This document shows positions 8,451 to 16,963 of a stretch of 56,298 nucleotides of DNA, piece after piece (within the stretch, counting starts at the first letter, position 1; each line of letters starts with the position of its first letter). The notes under the pieces are model-generated. The model was given only the letters and a program-made list of their open reading frames with translations. It did no database searches and had not been told where the DNA came from. Location: assembly GCF_003182355.1 (NCBI RefSeq), contig NZ_QGTW01000003.1:385273-441570 (forward strand), given 5' to 3'. The translations under genes were made by a program, and so were the position numbers. The DNA is from Cytobacillus oceanisediminis (GTDB lineage Bacteria > Bacillota > Bacilli > Bacillales > Cytobacillaceae).

Positions 8451-8981
8451 CTACGGGAACTCCGGATCTGTACGTGCCTTCTTTTCATCCTCATTTTTTC
8501 CGCGAAGTTCATGCGCTTCGTAAGAGATGGAATACCCGACAAACACTCCAAATAAAATATAGAAACAAAGGGACGTTATAATTGTATTTCTCTCAAGCTC
8601 CCAGAAAGGGCTAATTCCAGGGAATATTGGATTTAATACAAAAAATACAATTAAGAAAAGGGCAAATCCATAGCCAACTCCCACGAATATACTTTGAAAC
8701 TTACGCAATGCTGCGTAATAAATAAGTGCAGCAACAATAGAAATGCCTCCAATCAGCAGAATCGAAATAACGGTTCCCAGCCAGCCTTCTTTCCAGGCTC
8801 CTATTGTCCAGGGCTCAAGAATGACATTTGGACGTATTTCCGTAAAATTGAATACATAAGCCAAATAGGCTAGCCCGCTCCACAAGATGCCTCCGATCAA
8901 ACCAGTAATGACTACCATAGCCATAAAAGACATCGGCTTTTCTCTTTGATTTTGTTCTAACTGCTCTCTTTCTTCTGCCAT
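8451..8981 (-). CDS. yqhR: YqhR family membrane protein
   Basis: A 176-residue integral membrane protein with about four helices (residues near 18-40, 70-90, 100-120 and 135-155) and charged ends. It matches YqhR by position between aroQ and yqhP and by length, although a little longer at the C-terminus. GGAGGTGG stands before the ATG. Function unknown. After its TAG stop the same frame stays open for about 45 further codons up to the dispersed repeat, which may be chance. Confidence 0.75.
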   Translation of the reverse strand: MAEEREQLEQNQREKPMSFMAMVVITGLIGGILWSGLAYLAYVFNFTEIRPNVILEPWTIGAWKEGWLGTVISILLIGGISIVAALIYYAALRKFQSIFVGVGYGFALFLIVFFVLNPIFPGISPFWELERNTIITSLCFYILFGVFVGYSISYEAHELRGKNEDEKKARTDPEFP

Positions 8982-9479
8982 TTATGCCACCTCCATTTCC
9001 TATTATGTCCACCTGCAATTATTCATTTGCACCATATTGAAAATTATATATAACCGGATCGTTTCTTCCCGAAATAATTGGGGATATTTTTAAGATTTTT
9101 CCTGCTGGATAGAGGTTTTACAGGATTTTAAGTAGAATAAAATAAATATACGAATATAAAAATTTAAAGCTCCCGGCTGATTGAACCTATTTCTCTAAAA
9201 GGGGGTTCCGGGATTAAAGAAAAGAGCATAAATTTAAGTAAGAAGGAAGGGGGCAGCGGAAATGTGCAAGCCCACCCCGACTTTTATTGCTGCCGGCATT
9301 TGAAAATGAATAAATGTCAAGTAATTACATTAAAGTTTTCATTCTTTCGTTTAAAAAGCGAACAAATAGGAAAAGAAAAAAATGATGGAAACTTTTAGTG
9401 AAGAAATTACTTAAATCTTTGCATATATAGTTTAAAAGCTTAGAAATTTGCTCATCATGCTTTTAGGGAGGTGGCTTTC
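8982..9479. other. Intergenic region without recognised gene
   Basis: Divergent promoter region between yqhR and yqhP, about 500 bases. AT-rich except for 9250-9297, where GGCAGC and GCTGCC could close a loop of about 30 bases. No gene, RNA family or clear promoter was identified. Confidence 0.5.
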
Positions 9480-9857
9480 TTGAAAAATCGGATTTCATTT
9501 TATATTGTCTCCGGGCTTATAATTCTCGCTGCCCTTGGAGTTGCCGTCAGCCTGATCTCAGATCCTGCCGGTTTTTTGCAGAGAATAGCTGTCATTGTCA
9601 TTATAGGTGCTGTTATATACTTTCTTTTTCAGCGCTTTAACAGAGCTAATCCCTCTAAGCGAGAGCAGCGGGCTTTTATACGCGCAGCTAAAAAATCTAA
9701 AAAACGCTTTAACCATAAAGAAGCAGGTTCAGCCAACGGCAAAAAGGCTTCCATCGGCTCCCTTACTTCAATTAAAAAATCCAAGAAAAAGTCTTCACCA
9801 CACCTTACTGTCATAGAAGGCAAAAAAGGCAAAAAGAAAAATCGAGCATCCCTTTAA
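9480..9857 (+). CDS. yqhP: YqhP / SA1362 family membrane protein
   Basis: A 125-residue protein with two N-terminal membrane helices (IVSGLIILAALGVAVSLI and IAVIVIIGAVIYFLF) followed by a very basic lysine-rich tail. It corresponds in position and layout to YqhP, function unknown. The start is taken at TTG 9480 because AGGGAGGTG lies 6 bases before it; a GTG at 9471 overlaps that ribosome site and is unlikely. It is convergent with the patatin gene. Confidence 0.8.
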   Translation: MKNRISFYIVSGLIILAALGVAVSLISDPAGFLQRIAVIVIIGAVIYFLFQRFNRANPSKREQRAFIRAAKKSKKRFNHKEAGSANGKKASIGSLTSIKKSKKKSSPHLTVIEGKKGKKKNRASL

Positions 9858-9878
9858 TCAAGGGCTCGATTTTTTTTT
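9839..9878. terminator. Intrinsic terminator between yqhP and yqhO
   Basis: AAATCGAGC and GCTCGATTT form a 9-bp stem, with an inner CCCTT/AAGGG extension, followed by a run of eight T. It overlaps the last codons of yqhP. Confidence 0.85.
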
Positions 9879-9888
9879 ATAGTTTATA

Positions 9889-10782
9889 TTAGTAACTCCA
9901 GCTTCCAAAAAATTGCTCCGCACATTGCCTGCCATGCTCAAGTAAATCCTTTTTCTTTTGGTCAGTTAGCTCAAATTCGGCCGTCAGGACCCCATCAGTT
10001 GGGATAAATATGATATTTTGCGCGTGCTTCCTTGAAATGTATCGTGCATCATGCGCATCTTTCATGGTTTCGAAAAGGGCTTCGTACATTTGTATAGCAT
10101 TCGCGATCTTATTGGGAGGCCGTTCACTTAGATTATGGCTTAACTTAATCCCTAATACTGGCCTCGGTTTTTTTACATTTTCCCTATCAAATAACCACAT
10201 CGGAAAATTGCTCAAAACTCCCCCGTCAACGATTACACTTGAGCGGCTGTATGCCTGCAGTTTAACTGGCTCAAAAAAATAAGGAAGGCTGCAGCTCATC
10301 CGGATTGCCTTGGCCACCGGGAAAGAGCCCGGATTAATCCCATAGTGAACAAGATCATCAGGCAAAACAACAAGCCGGCCATTGGTCAGGTCAGAGGCTA
10401 TTACCCTTAGTGATTGAGGCGGCAGGTCAGCAAATGTTCTTATACCTCTTGCAGCCAGCTTTTCAGCCATCCAATTCTCCAGTTCCACACCTTTGTATAA
10501 CCCTAATCGCCAATAAAGCAGAAGCCATTTAGTGACAGAGAAAGGTAATAATGTCTTTCTTTCATCAAGAAATTTTTTTACATCCAGTTCATCCACAAGC
10601 TGGTATATTTCATCACTTGTATACCTTGCAGCAATTAATGCAGCCACAATGGATCCTGCACTCGTTCCGGCTACCCGCTTGAATTGGAACCCCCGTTTTT
10701 GGACTGCGTCATACGCACCAATTAAAGCAAACCCCTTGATTCCTCCTCCAGAAAAAACACCGTCTATAAACATGTAAGCCAC
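9889..10782 (-). CDS. yqhO: Patatin-like phospholipase (YqhO)
   Basis: A 297-residue patatin-family acyl hydrolase. The oxyanion motif GGGIKGFALIGA, the nucleophile elbow GTSAGS and the second catalytic residue in VDGGVLSNFP form the Ser-Asp dyad. No signal peptide or membrane segment, so it acts in the cytosol on lipids or acyl esters. The natural substrate is unknown. The gene is at the same place as B. subtilis yqhO and converges on yqhP. Confidence 0.92.
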   Translation of the reverse strand: MAYMFIDGVFSGGGIKGFALIGAYDAVQKRGFQFKRVAGTSAGSIVAALIAARYTSDEIYQLVDELDVKKFLDERKTLLPFSVTKWLLLYWRLGLYKGVELENWMAEKLAARGIRTFADLPPQSLRVIASDLTNGRLVVLPDDLVHYGINPGSFPVAKAIRMSCSLPYFFEPVKLQAYSRSSVIVDGGVLSNFPMWLFDRENVKKPRPVLGIKLSHNLSERPPNKIANAIQMYEALFETMKDAHDARYISRKHAQNIIFIPTDGVLTAEFELTDQKKKDLLEHGRQCAEQFFGSWSY

Positions 10783-10989
10783 TCCTGTCGATGTACTTAC
10801 TTATAGAGGAACTCTTACTTATACATCTTTAATCAGGAGCTTTTTAAAATAGTACGGCTGACAAGCAGAATTTCCTGGAGTTTAAAAATTAGTAATTTAG
10901 GAGGTTCTCAAAGCCTTGCGGAGAAGTTCTCTGCATCCGCTTTTATTCCTTAGACTCTGTTAAAGCTTATTGTTGTTTTTTAGCACCCT

Positions 10990-11178
10990 GTTGATTGGAG
11001 CAGAAGGCACGAACTCCTCGAAAATGCATTCGCATTTTCTTCGTGTGGTATTTATTCGAGGATACTTATTCAACGTCCTGCGGGAGTGGGATCAAAGGGT
11101 GACCCCGCAGGAGCAAAGCGACGAGGAGCGTCGGACCGCCCGAGGAAAGGGAGTGCCTCGTGCTGAAATCAACAGGCA
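10990..11178 (+). repeat. Dispersed Bacillus repeat, plus orientation
   Basis: A 189-base unit beginning TTGATTGGAGCAGAAGGC, containing TCGAAAATGCATTCGCATTT, TCCTGCGGGAGTGG, GACCCCGCAGGAGC and CGACGAGGAGCG, and ending GCTGAAATCAACAGG. It is the inverted partner of 8142-8321. The 71-codon frame across it is not a gene. No other gene is visible in 10783-11197. Confidence 0.8.
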
Positions 11179-11197
11179 AATTTAACAGAGCCATTCC

Positions 11198-12223
11198 TTA
11201 AGTGAAATATTGGACCTCCGCCTCCGGAAAGAAGGAATGTACATATTCTCTGATTGTGTTCTCCAGATCTTTTGCTTCTTCCGTCGGGTATACATATTTG
11301 CCGATTCCGTACCTTCCCCATTTATATTTGCGCTTTTCTTCATCCATTTCAAGCTTTGACTTTGGGTAGCGCTTTTCAATCACCTTTTTGGCCGGTTTCG
11401 TAAATCTATGCTGAATCAATTCGAAGGTCAATCCTTGAAAGCTGACGCCCTCAAGCGATTTGCTTAACCTTTTGAAAAGCTCAAGATATCCTTCACGCCA
11501 GTCTTCGTGCATATAAATAGGCGCAACAATAAAACCTAGCGGATACCCCGCGTTTGCCACTTTTCGGGCGGCTTCAAGCCGATCATCAAAGGAAGAAGTA
11601 CCCGGCTCAAAATTTTTAATCACATAGCGTGAATTGACACTAAAACGGAAACGTGTTTTTCCATTATGTTTGGCATCGAGCAAGTGATCAACATGATGGT
11701 ATTTCGTTACAAATCGAAGCTGGCCATATTCCGTCTGGCCCATAAATTCAATCGTCTTTTTCAAAGAATGTGTCAGATGATCCAGCCCAACTATATCGGA
11801 AGTACACGCTGCTTCAAAGCGCGTTATCTCAGGTTTTCTTTCCTCCATATATTTTGTGGCCTGATCGAAGATTTCCTCCAGATTCACGTACGTACGTATA
11901 TAAGGCTTGCTGCCTAGCGTCGTTTGCAAATAGCAGTAGTGGCAATGGCCCATGCAGCCGGTAGCCAGAGGGATGGCGTATTCGGCTGAAGGTTTGGAAG
12001 TATCAAATTTCAGGGTTCTTCTTATACCCACAACTAATGTGGATTTTGCATTTCGATATTTCTGCAATTCATTATCACCGGGAATATTTCTGACCTGGTT
12101 GTGGGATGTCGTCTCCCTAATTTCGATCTTCATTTTTTCAAACTTCTCTTTAAGCTCTCTGCCTAAAGGATATTCCAAGGCTTGCGGTTCCATATAAACA
12201 AGCTGCGGGATAAAAGGCTTCAA
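11198..12223 (-). CDS. splB: Spore photoproduct lyase
   Basis: A 341-residue radical-SAM enzyme that reverses the spore photoproduct (a thymine dimer) during germination. The cluster motif CMGHCHYC gives Cys90, Cys94 and Cys97; Cys140 (EAACTSD) corresponds to the hydrogen donor Cys141 of B. subtilis. Length matches the family. The start is a TTG at 12223 with GAGGT 8 bases upstream. It is a single-gene unit here; a CATACTA element about 80 bases upstream suggests forespore control. Confidence 0.97.
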   Translation of the reverse strand: MKPFIPQLVYMEPQALEYPLGRELKEKFEKMKIEIRETTSHNQVRNIPGDNELQKYRNAKSTLVVGIRRTLKFDTSKPSAEYAIPLATGCMGHCHYCYLQTTLGSKPYIRTYVNLEEIFDQATKYMEERKPEITRFEAACTSDIVGLDHLTHSLKKTIEFMGQTEYGQLRFVTKYHHVDHLLDAKHNGKTRFRFSVNSRYVIKNFEPGTSSFDDRLEAARKVANAGYPLGFIVAPIYMHEDWREGYLELFKRLSKSLEGVSFQGLTFELIQHRFTKPAKKVIEKRYPKSKLEMDEEKRKYKWGRYGIGKYVYPTEEAKDLENTIREYVHSFFPEAEVQYFT

Positions 12224-12304
12224 TGGAGTAACCTCACTTTTTAAGTTAGTCGATTGTTCAACGAACCATTTACTTTCATGATGGCTGGCTGAACCTTATG
12301 ACAG

Positions 12305-12311
12305 TAGTATG
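12305..12311 (-). promoter_or_regulatory. Possible sigma-G -10 element of splB
   Basis: CATACTA on the minus strand matches the sigma-F/sigma-G -10 consensus, and spl genes are sigma-G dependent in B. subtilis. No good TGAATA-like -35 is present at the right distance, so this is tentative. Confidence 0.35.
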
Positions 12312-12330
12312 AGCCAAATCCCCCGACAGC

Positions 12331-12365
12331 AAAAAAAGAAGATGGAACAATTATTTCCATCTTCT
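12331..12365 (-). terminator. Intrinsic terminator of nrdJ
   Basis: On the minus strand AGAAGATGGAA, a 7-base loop and TTCCATCTTCT form an 11-bp perfect stem followed by a run of T. It lies 20 bases after the nrdJ stop. Confidence 0.9.
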
Positions 12366-12384
12366 CTAGTAGTACCATTTAGTT

Positions 12385-14946
12385 TTACAGACCGCATTTC
12401 AGCTGGGCATTACAGTTCGTACACGTATTGCATCCGCCGATCTCTTTTACCTTTCCTTTTCGGCATACCGGGCAAGTATTGCCTACTTCTGAACCGATTG
12501 TGACATCTGTTGAACGAAGGTCGCTAATTGTATCAACTAAGACAACATGCTGCTTTGTTTTCTCTTTCTTAACGGTTTCTGTATCATCAAAGCTATTTTC
12601 TTCAGCTTTCAATGTCAAGACCTGAGAATCGCGTGATCCGTCAACATAGACCGTTCCACCCTTGGCACCGCCGCGGTATAGGCGCTCATACACTTTTTCT
12701 ACCTGCTCAACACTATAGCCCTTCGGTGCATTTACCGTTTTGCTTATTGAACTGTCAATCCAGCGCTGAATTACACACTGTACATCAGCATGTGCTTCTG
12801 GGGCCAAATCCATCGCTGCCACAAACCATTCAGGCAGATTATCTGAATCTGCATCCGGGTTGCGGTCCAAATATTCCTGAACGATATCTGCCTTTACTTC
12901 AATAAACTTGCCTAAGCGGCCGCTTCTGAAGTAAGAGAAGGAGAAATATGGCTCAAGGCCTGTAGAAACTCCAACCATTGTTCCTGTAGATCCAGTCGGA
13001 GCAACAGTTAATAGATGCGAATTGCGGATTCCATTTTCCAGGATAGACTGACGGACATCTTCAGGCATTTTCTTCATGAAGCCTGTTTGTGTAAATGCTT
13101 TGCGTAAGCGGTTTGTATCCTCTGCATTCTCGCCTGTTAAGAATGGGAAGCTTCCCTTTTCCTTTGCAAGCTCTACAGAAGCTCTATACGCTGTCGTTGC
13201 AATTGTTTCAAAGACTTTGTCTATTAGATCATTTCCTTCTTCAGAGCCATATTCAGTTTCGCAGTAGATGAGCAAATCATGAAGTCCCATAACGCCAAGA
13301 CCTACACGGCGCTCACCAAGTGCCTGCTTTTGGTTCTCTTCAAGGAAGTATGGGGTTGCATCTATTACATTATCCTGCATACGGACGCCCACTTCGACAG
13401 TACGCTTCAGCTTTTCAAAGTTTACTGTTCTGTTTTCCTTATCTGCCATTTCAGCCAGGTTCACAGCTGCCAGATTGCAGACAGAATATGGTGCGAGAGG
13501 CTGTTCCCCACACGGGTTTGTTGCTACAACCTTTTGTCCATATGCTTGTGCATTTGTCATGTCGTTGGCATTATCGATAAAGAAGATTCCTGGTTCTGCA
13601 GAGTATGTTGCACAGATATTAATCAAGTTCCATAGCTCTTTCGCTTTAATTTTGCGGTAAACCCGAACCTTGTAGCCCAGCTTTTCCCATTCTCTTACGT
13701 CACCGACTTTGTGCCACTCTTCATTATATGTTTTCATGGTCTCGGCATCGTAGGATTCCACATCCGGGAAGCGAAGCTCGTACTCTGCGTCATTCTCGAC
13801 TGCATCCATGAATTCTTTTGTCAGGCAGACTGATATGTTTGCACCTGTCAGGAATTCAGAGTTATGAACACTGTAAGTACCGCCCGTAGCCAGTTTTTCT
13901 TCTGCATCCTTGATGATCTTCTCGCTGAATCCGCCATATCCCGGAATAGTCTTGTAATTAACAATTCCCTGGTACATAGCAATTTCCTGTTCGGTAAAAG
14001 AAGTAAATTTCAATTTTTCTTTTGCATATTTTTTAATTGTTTCATCGTTTGTATTTTCAAGAAGGAATCGTAAAATCCTTGGATTCTGCATTTTAGAGAT
14101 GATGAATTCAATAATGTCCGGATGCCAGTCCGACAGCATAATCATCTGAGCCCCTCTGCGGGACCCTCCCTGTTCAACAAGGTGAGTCAGTTTTGCAATG
14201 TCATCCAGCCAGGAAACTGAACCGGAAGATTTACCGTTAACTCCTTTTGCCAGTGTATTGCGAGGTCTTAGTGTAGAACCATTTGTTCCCACTCCGCCGC
14301 CGCGGCTCATGATTTCCATAACCTGTTTGCGGTGCTCGGAGATCCCTTCACGGGAGTCCTGGACAAACGGCATTACGTAACAGTTGAAATACGTAACATC
14401 CGTGTCAGCACCTGCTCCGTATAGAACGCGGCCAGCTGGAATAAAGTTTAAGTTCTTTAGTTCCTGATAAAACTTTTCAAACCATTCCTTTCTCTTTTCT
14501 TCTGTCTTCTCAACGGATGCAAGGCCTGTTGCGTTACGCATGGCAATTTGCTCATAAAAGATTTCCAAAGGCTTTTCGATTACATCCAGCGGCTTCGTAA
14601 TAATACCTGTCCGTGCTTCCTCCGGATCATCGAGTACTCCTCTGTAATCTTCTTCGACTAAAACTTTGGCTGTCTTGTTTTCCCAGTCTATATCCAGGAT
14701 GAAACCAAGACCTCGTGCAGGAAATTTCGGATCTTCTTTGATAGTGAGGACAACGAAGTCACCGTTTGTCAGAGTCACTTTCTCGGTATCTTTGAAAGTG
14801 TATCTGTCCAGCATGACTAAACGTGAAACACCTTTGTGGGTCATTTTCATATCCGGGGTTACAGGGTGAACCTGAGGAAATAAACGGATGTCCTTGTTTA
14901 AACGATCAATGTTCAATTTCATTTTTTGTCCTAGCGCAACAGACAT
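12385..14946 (-). CDS. nrdJ: Adenosylcobalamin-dependent (class II) ribonucleotide reductase
   Basis: An 853-residue reductase making deoxyribonucleotides with B12 as radical source. Visible are the active-site Cys in TYFNCYV, the glycine loop SRGGGVGTNGS, the signature NPCGEQPLAPYSVCNL, and PTGSTGTMVGVS. The C-terminus has a four-cysteine zinc-ribbon (CPVC, CNTC, CNAQLKC) with the redox Cys pair that takes electrons from thioredoxin. It is a single-gene unit with tandem NrdR boxes upstream. No cobalamin riboswitch was seen. Confidence 0.96.
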   Translation of the reverse strand: MSVALGQKMKLNIDRLNKDIRLFPQVHPVTPDMKMTHKGVSRLVMLDRYTFKDTEKVTLTNGDFVVLTIKEDPKFPARGLGFILDIDWENKTAKVLVEEDYRGVLDDPEEARTGIITKPLDVIEKPLEIFYEQIAMRNATGLASVEKTEEKRKEWFEKFYQELKNLNFIPAGRVLYGAGADTDVTYFNCYVMPFVQDSREGISEHRKQVMEIMSRGGGVGTNGSTLRPRNTLAKGVNGKSSGSVSWLDDIAKLTHLVEQGGSRRGAQMIMLSDWHPDIIEFIISKMQNPRILRFLLENTNDETIKKYAKEKLKFTSFTEQEIAMYQGIVNYKTIPGYGGFSEKIIKDAEEKLATGGTYSVHNSEFLTGANISVCLTKEFMDAVENDAEYELRFPDVESYDAETMKTYNEEWHKVGDVREWEKLGYKVRVYRKIKAKELWNLINICATYSAEPGIFFIDNANDMTNAQAYGQKVVATNPCGEQPLAPYSVCNLAAVNLAEMADKENRTVNFEKLKRTVEVGVRMQDNVIDATPYFLEENQKQALGERRVGLGVMGLHDLLIYCETEYGSEEGNDLIDKVFETIATTAYRASVELAKEKGSFPFLTGENAEDTNRLRKAFTQTGFMKKMPEDVRQSILENGIRNSHLLTVAPTGSTGTMVGVSTGLEPYFSFSYFRSGRLGKFIEVKADIVQEYLDRNPDADSDNLPEWFVAAMDLAPEAHADVQCVIQRWIDSSISKTVNAPKGYSVEQVEKVYERLYRGGAKGGTVYVDGSRDSQVLTLKAEENSFDDTETVKKEKTKQHVVLVDTISDLRSTDVTIGSEVGNTCPVCRKGKVKEIGGCNTCTNCNAQLKCGL

Positions 14947-15069
14947 TGTTACAACTCCTTCGATTTAAATTCAAGCAATTCTCTGTATGTTGTGTAAACA
15001 TTTTCATAGATAAAGCAACTCTAGCTCTGTTAGAAGAGTACCCTAAAGTTACCATACCTCAAACCTCAA

Positions 15070-15118
15070 AATCAATATATAGTGTTTAAAATATTTTCGA
15101 CACCACTACATATTGTGT
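15070..15118 (-). promoter_or_regulatory. Tandem NrdR boxes upstream of nrdJ
   Basis: Two 16-base sites, 15070-15085 (core TCAATATATAGTGT) and 15103-15118 (core ACTACATATTGTGT), resemble the NrdR consensus acaCwAtATaTwgtgt and are 33 bases apart, about three helix turns, the usual arrangement. A TTGACA (minus, 15146-15141) just upstream can serve as the -35, which would put the boxes on and just downstream of the -10 region. NrdR would repress nrdJ when dATP is high. Confidence 0.75.
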
Positions 15119-15314
15119 TTAATTCAGGCATATGTGATTTTGTCAAACTTAAAAAATACTAGATTTTGAAGAAAACAGGAGGTAATGACAGATTTACGAC
15201 AAATAACGATAAATTTTCATAAATTTCGAGGCTTGCACTTTATATATATATAAATTGGTAAAATATTCATAAAAAAAACAAAAAAGCGACAGGGCCGCTT
15301 TATATCGCAGATTA

Positions 15315-15380
15315 ACGGGCAGTTATGCCCATATTGGCTAAATCTTCATATACAAGATAACCAAAGTCCAAACTGCCCGT
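15315..15380. other. Long hairpin between nrdJ and lipM, possible structured RNA
   Basis: ACGGGCAGTT (15315-15324) and AACTGCCCGT (15371-15380) are perfect complements; inside them TTGG/CCAA and ATCT/AGAT can extend the stem. The two arms enclose 46 bases. No T tract follows, so it is not a normal terminator. It lies in a 495-base gene-free region between the nrdJ control region and the lipM terminator. Confidence 0.45.
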
Positions 15381-15404
15381 AAAGGCCCGATTGGCTCAAC
15401 TAAC

Positions 15405-15431
15405 AAAAAGCGGGAAAATCACCCGCTTTTT
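15405..15431 (-). terminator. Intrinsic terminator of lipM
   Basis: AAAAAGCGGG and CCCGCTTTTT flank a 7-base loop, 11 bases after the lipM stop. Symmetrical A and T runs make it potentially bidirectional. Confidence 0.85.
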
Positions 15432-15441
15432 AATTTTCCCC

Positions 15442-16278
15442 TTATCTTTTAAAGTTCCACTCATCATTTTCATAGCGCTCTTTAGCAATTTTTTGCACAT
15501 AAGCTATTTCTTCCGCTGTCAGCTCGTATGGCTCCAGCTCTATATTCAGGCCTTCTTCAAACCCTTTTTTGAAAGCCCGTTTAGCCTGGTCCAGAGTAAT
15601 TTTTTCGGATGTCAGCTGGTTCATGGCGACAGCTTTATTTTTAAAAGATTTCTGCATTCTCTCTTTTACTCTTTCGTTTGGATATTTGAATAAGCTAAAC
15701 AGCTTGTCTTCATCCAAATCAAGCAAAATGGATCCATGCTGCAGGATTACCCCTTTCTGCCTTGTTTGAGCACTGCCGGCCACTTTGCGGCCTTCCACTA
15801 CAAGCTCATACCAGCTTGGGGCATCAAAACAAACAGCAGACCTCGGATTTTTTAAAGAATCCCTTTCTTCAGCCGTCTTCGGTACAGCAAAATAAGCTTC
15901 CATCCCAAGTGCGTGAAATCCTTTTAGGATGCCTTCTGAAATGACTCTATAAGCCTCTGTTACCGTTTTAGGCATATTTGGGTGCTCTTCCGGAACAATT
16001 ACACTGTATGTAAGCTCGTGATCATGCAGCACGCCCCTGCCGCCTGTCGGCCTGCGTACAAAACCCAATCCATGCTTTTTAACGGCCTCCATATCAATCT
16101 CTTTTTCAACCTTTTGGAAGTAGCCAATTGAAAGTGTAGCTGGGTTCCATCCATAGAATCGAATAACAGGAGGCAGTTTCCCATCGCTGTTCCAATCAAG
16201 CAGTGCCTCATCCAAAGCCATATTAAAAGAGGGGGATCCCTCTCCTGAATCAATAAAACGCCAAACTTCTTTTGTCAT
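15442..16278 (-). CDS. lipM: Octanoyltransferase LipM
   Basis: A 278-residue BPL/LplA-fold transferase that moves octanoate from acyl carrier protein to GcvH in lipoate assembly. Conserved parts are [44 protein letters not shown] and the acyl-thioester nucleophile Cys150 in [13 protein letters not shown], the same number as in B. subtilis LipM. Its product modifies the glycine cleavage H protein, which fits the nearby gcv operon. It is transcribed alone, divergent from yqhL. Confidence 0.96.
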   Translation of the reverse strand: MTKEVWRFIDSGEGSPSFNMALDEALLDWNSDGKLPPVIRFYGWNPATLSIGYFQKVEKEIDMEAVKKHGLGFVRRPTGGRGVLHDHELTYSVIVPEEHPNMPKTVTEAYRVISEGILKGFHALGMEAYFAVPKTAEERDSLKNPRSAVCFDAPSWYELVVEGRKVAGSAQTRQKGVILQHGSILLDLDEDKLFSLFKYPNERVKERMQKSFKNKAVAMNQLTSEKITLDQAKRAFKKGFEEGLNIELEPYELTAEEIAYVQKIAKERYENDEWNFKR

Positions 16279-16390
16279 ATGTAACCCTCATTTACAGATT
16301 CTTTAACCAGTCATTTGCGGTTTATAGTCTACCAAAATTCATGAGAAAATCAAAGCAAGTTGATTTTCCAAATAAATTTAACAGATTCCC

Positions 16391-16420
16391 TTTACTCTCA
16401 TAAGGAAAGGCTTATATAAT
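16391..16420 (+). promoter_or_regulatory. Sigma-A-type promoter of yqhL
   Basis: TTTACT (16391-16396) and TATAAT (16415-16420) are separated by 18 bases, 40 bases ahead of the yqhL start. Confidence 0.65.
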
Positions 16421-16459
16421 ATAAGTTGGCTTAGCTAAGTGTGAAAGGAGAAAGACACA

Positions 16460-16843
16460 TTGGATACACTTTATTTCATTCTTATCATTTTAGGTGCAAT
16501 TATTACCTACTCCGTCGTTACTTGGTTATATCAGCGCAGGATTGTTAAAACGCTTACTGAAGACCAGTTTCGAGAAGGTTATAGAAAAGCCCAATTAATT
16601 GATGTCCGTGAACCAAACGAATTTGAGAATGGCCATATTTTAGGTGCACGCAATATCCCGCTTTCACAAATGAAAACGCGGATGAAAGAACTGCGCCCGG
16701 ACAAGCCTGTCTATTTATATTGCCAAAGCGGCATGAGAAGCGCTAGAGCTGCCCAGTTTCTACATCGTAAAGGCTACAAGGACCTTTCACACCTTCAGGG
16801 CGGATTCAAAAAATGGTCCGGAAAAGTTAAAGCGAAAAAATAA
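16460..16843 (+). CDS. yqhL: Membrane-anchored rhodanese-like protein YqhL
   Basis: A 127-residue protein: one N-terminal membrane helix (residues 3-24) followed by a single rhodanese domain. The catalytic loop is CQSGMRS with Cys88; LIDVREPNEFENGHILGARNIPL is the typical domain start. It probably carries sulfane sulfur at the membrane surface; the acceptor is unknown. The start is a TTG with AAAGGAG 10 bases upstream. Confidence 0.93.
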   Translation: MDTLYFILIILGAIITYSVVTWLYQRRIVKTLTEDQFREGYRKAQLIDVREPNEFENGHILGARNIPLSQMKTRMKELRPDKPVYLYCQSGMRSARAAQFLHRKGYKDLSHLQGGFKKWSGKVKAKK

Positions 16844-16862
16844 TAGCGATAAACTAAAAGGT

Positions 16863-16888
16863 CCCAGCCATTACCGGCTGGGTCTTTT
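16863..16888 (+). terminator. Intrinsic terminator of yqhL
   Basis: CCCAGCC and GGCTGGG form the stem, followed by TCTTTTGATTTTT. Confidence 0.8.
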
Positions 16889-16926
16889 GATTTTTCCCTG
16901 CTTTCTCAAATAGCCTGTAAACACCC

Positions 16927-16954
16927 AAAAAGGATGCCCCAGTACGGGACACCC
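16927..16954 (-). terminator. Intrinsic terminator of the gcv operon
   Basis: On the minus strand GGGTGTCCC and GGGGCATCC pair (with two G-U pairs), followed by TTTTT, about 10 bases after the gcvPB stop. Confidence 0.75.
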
Positions 16955-16963
16955 TTTATGTTT

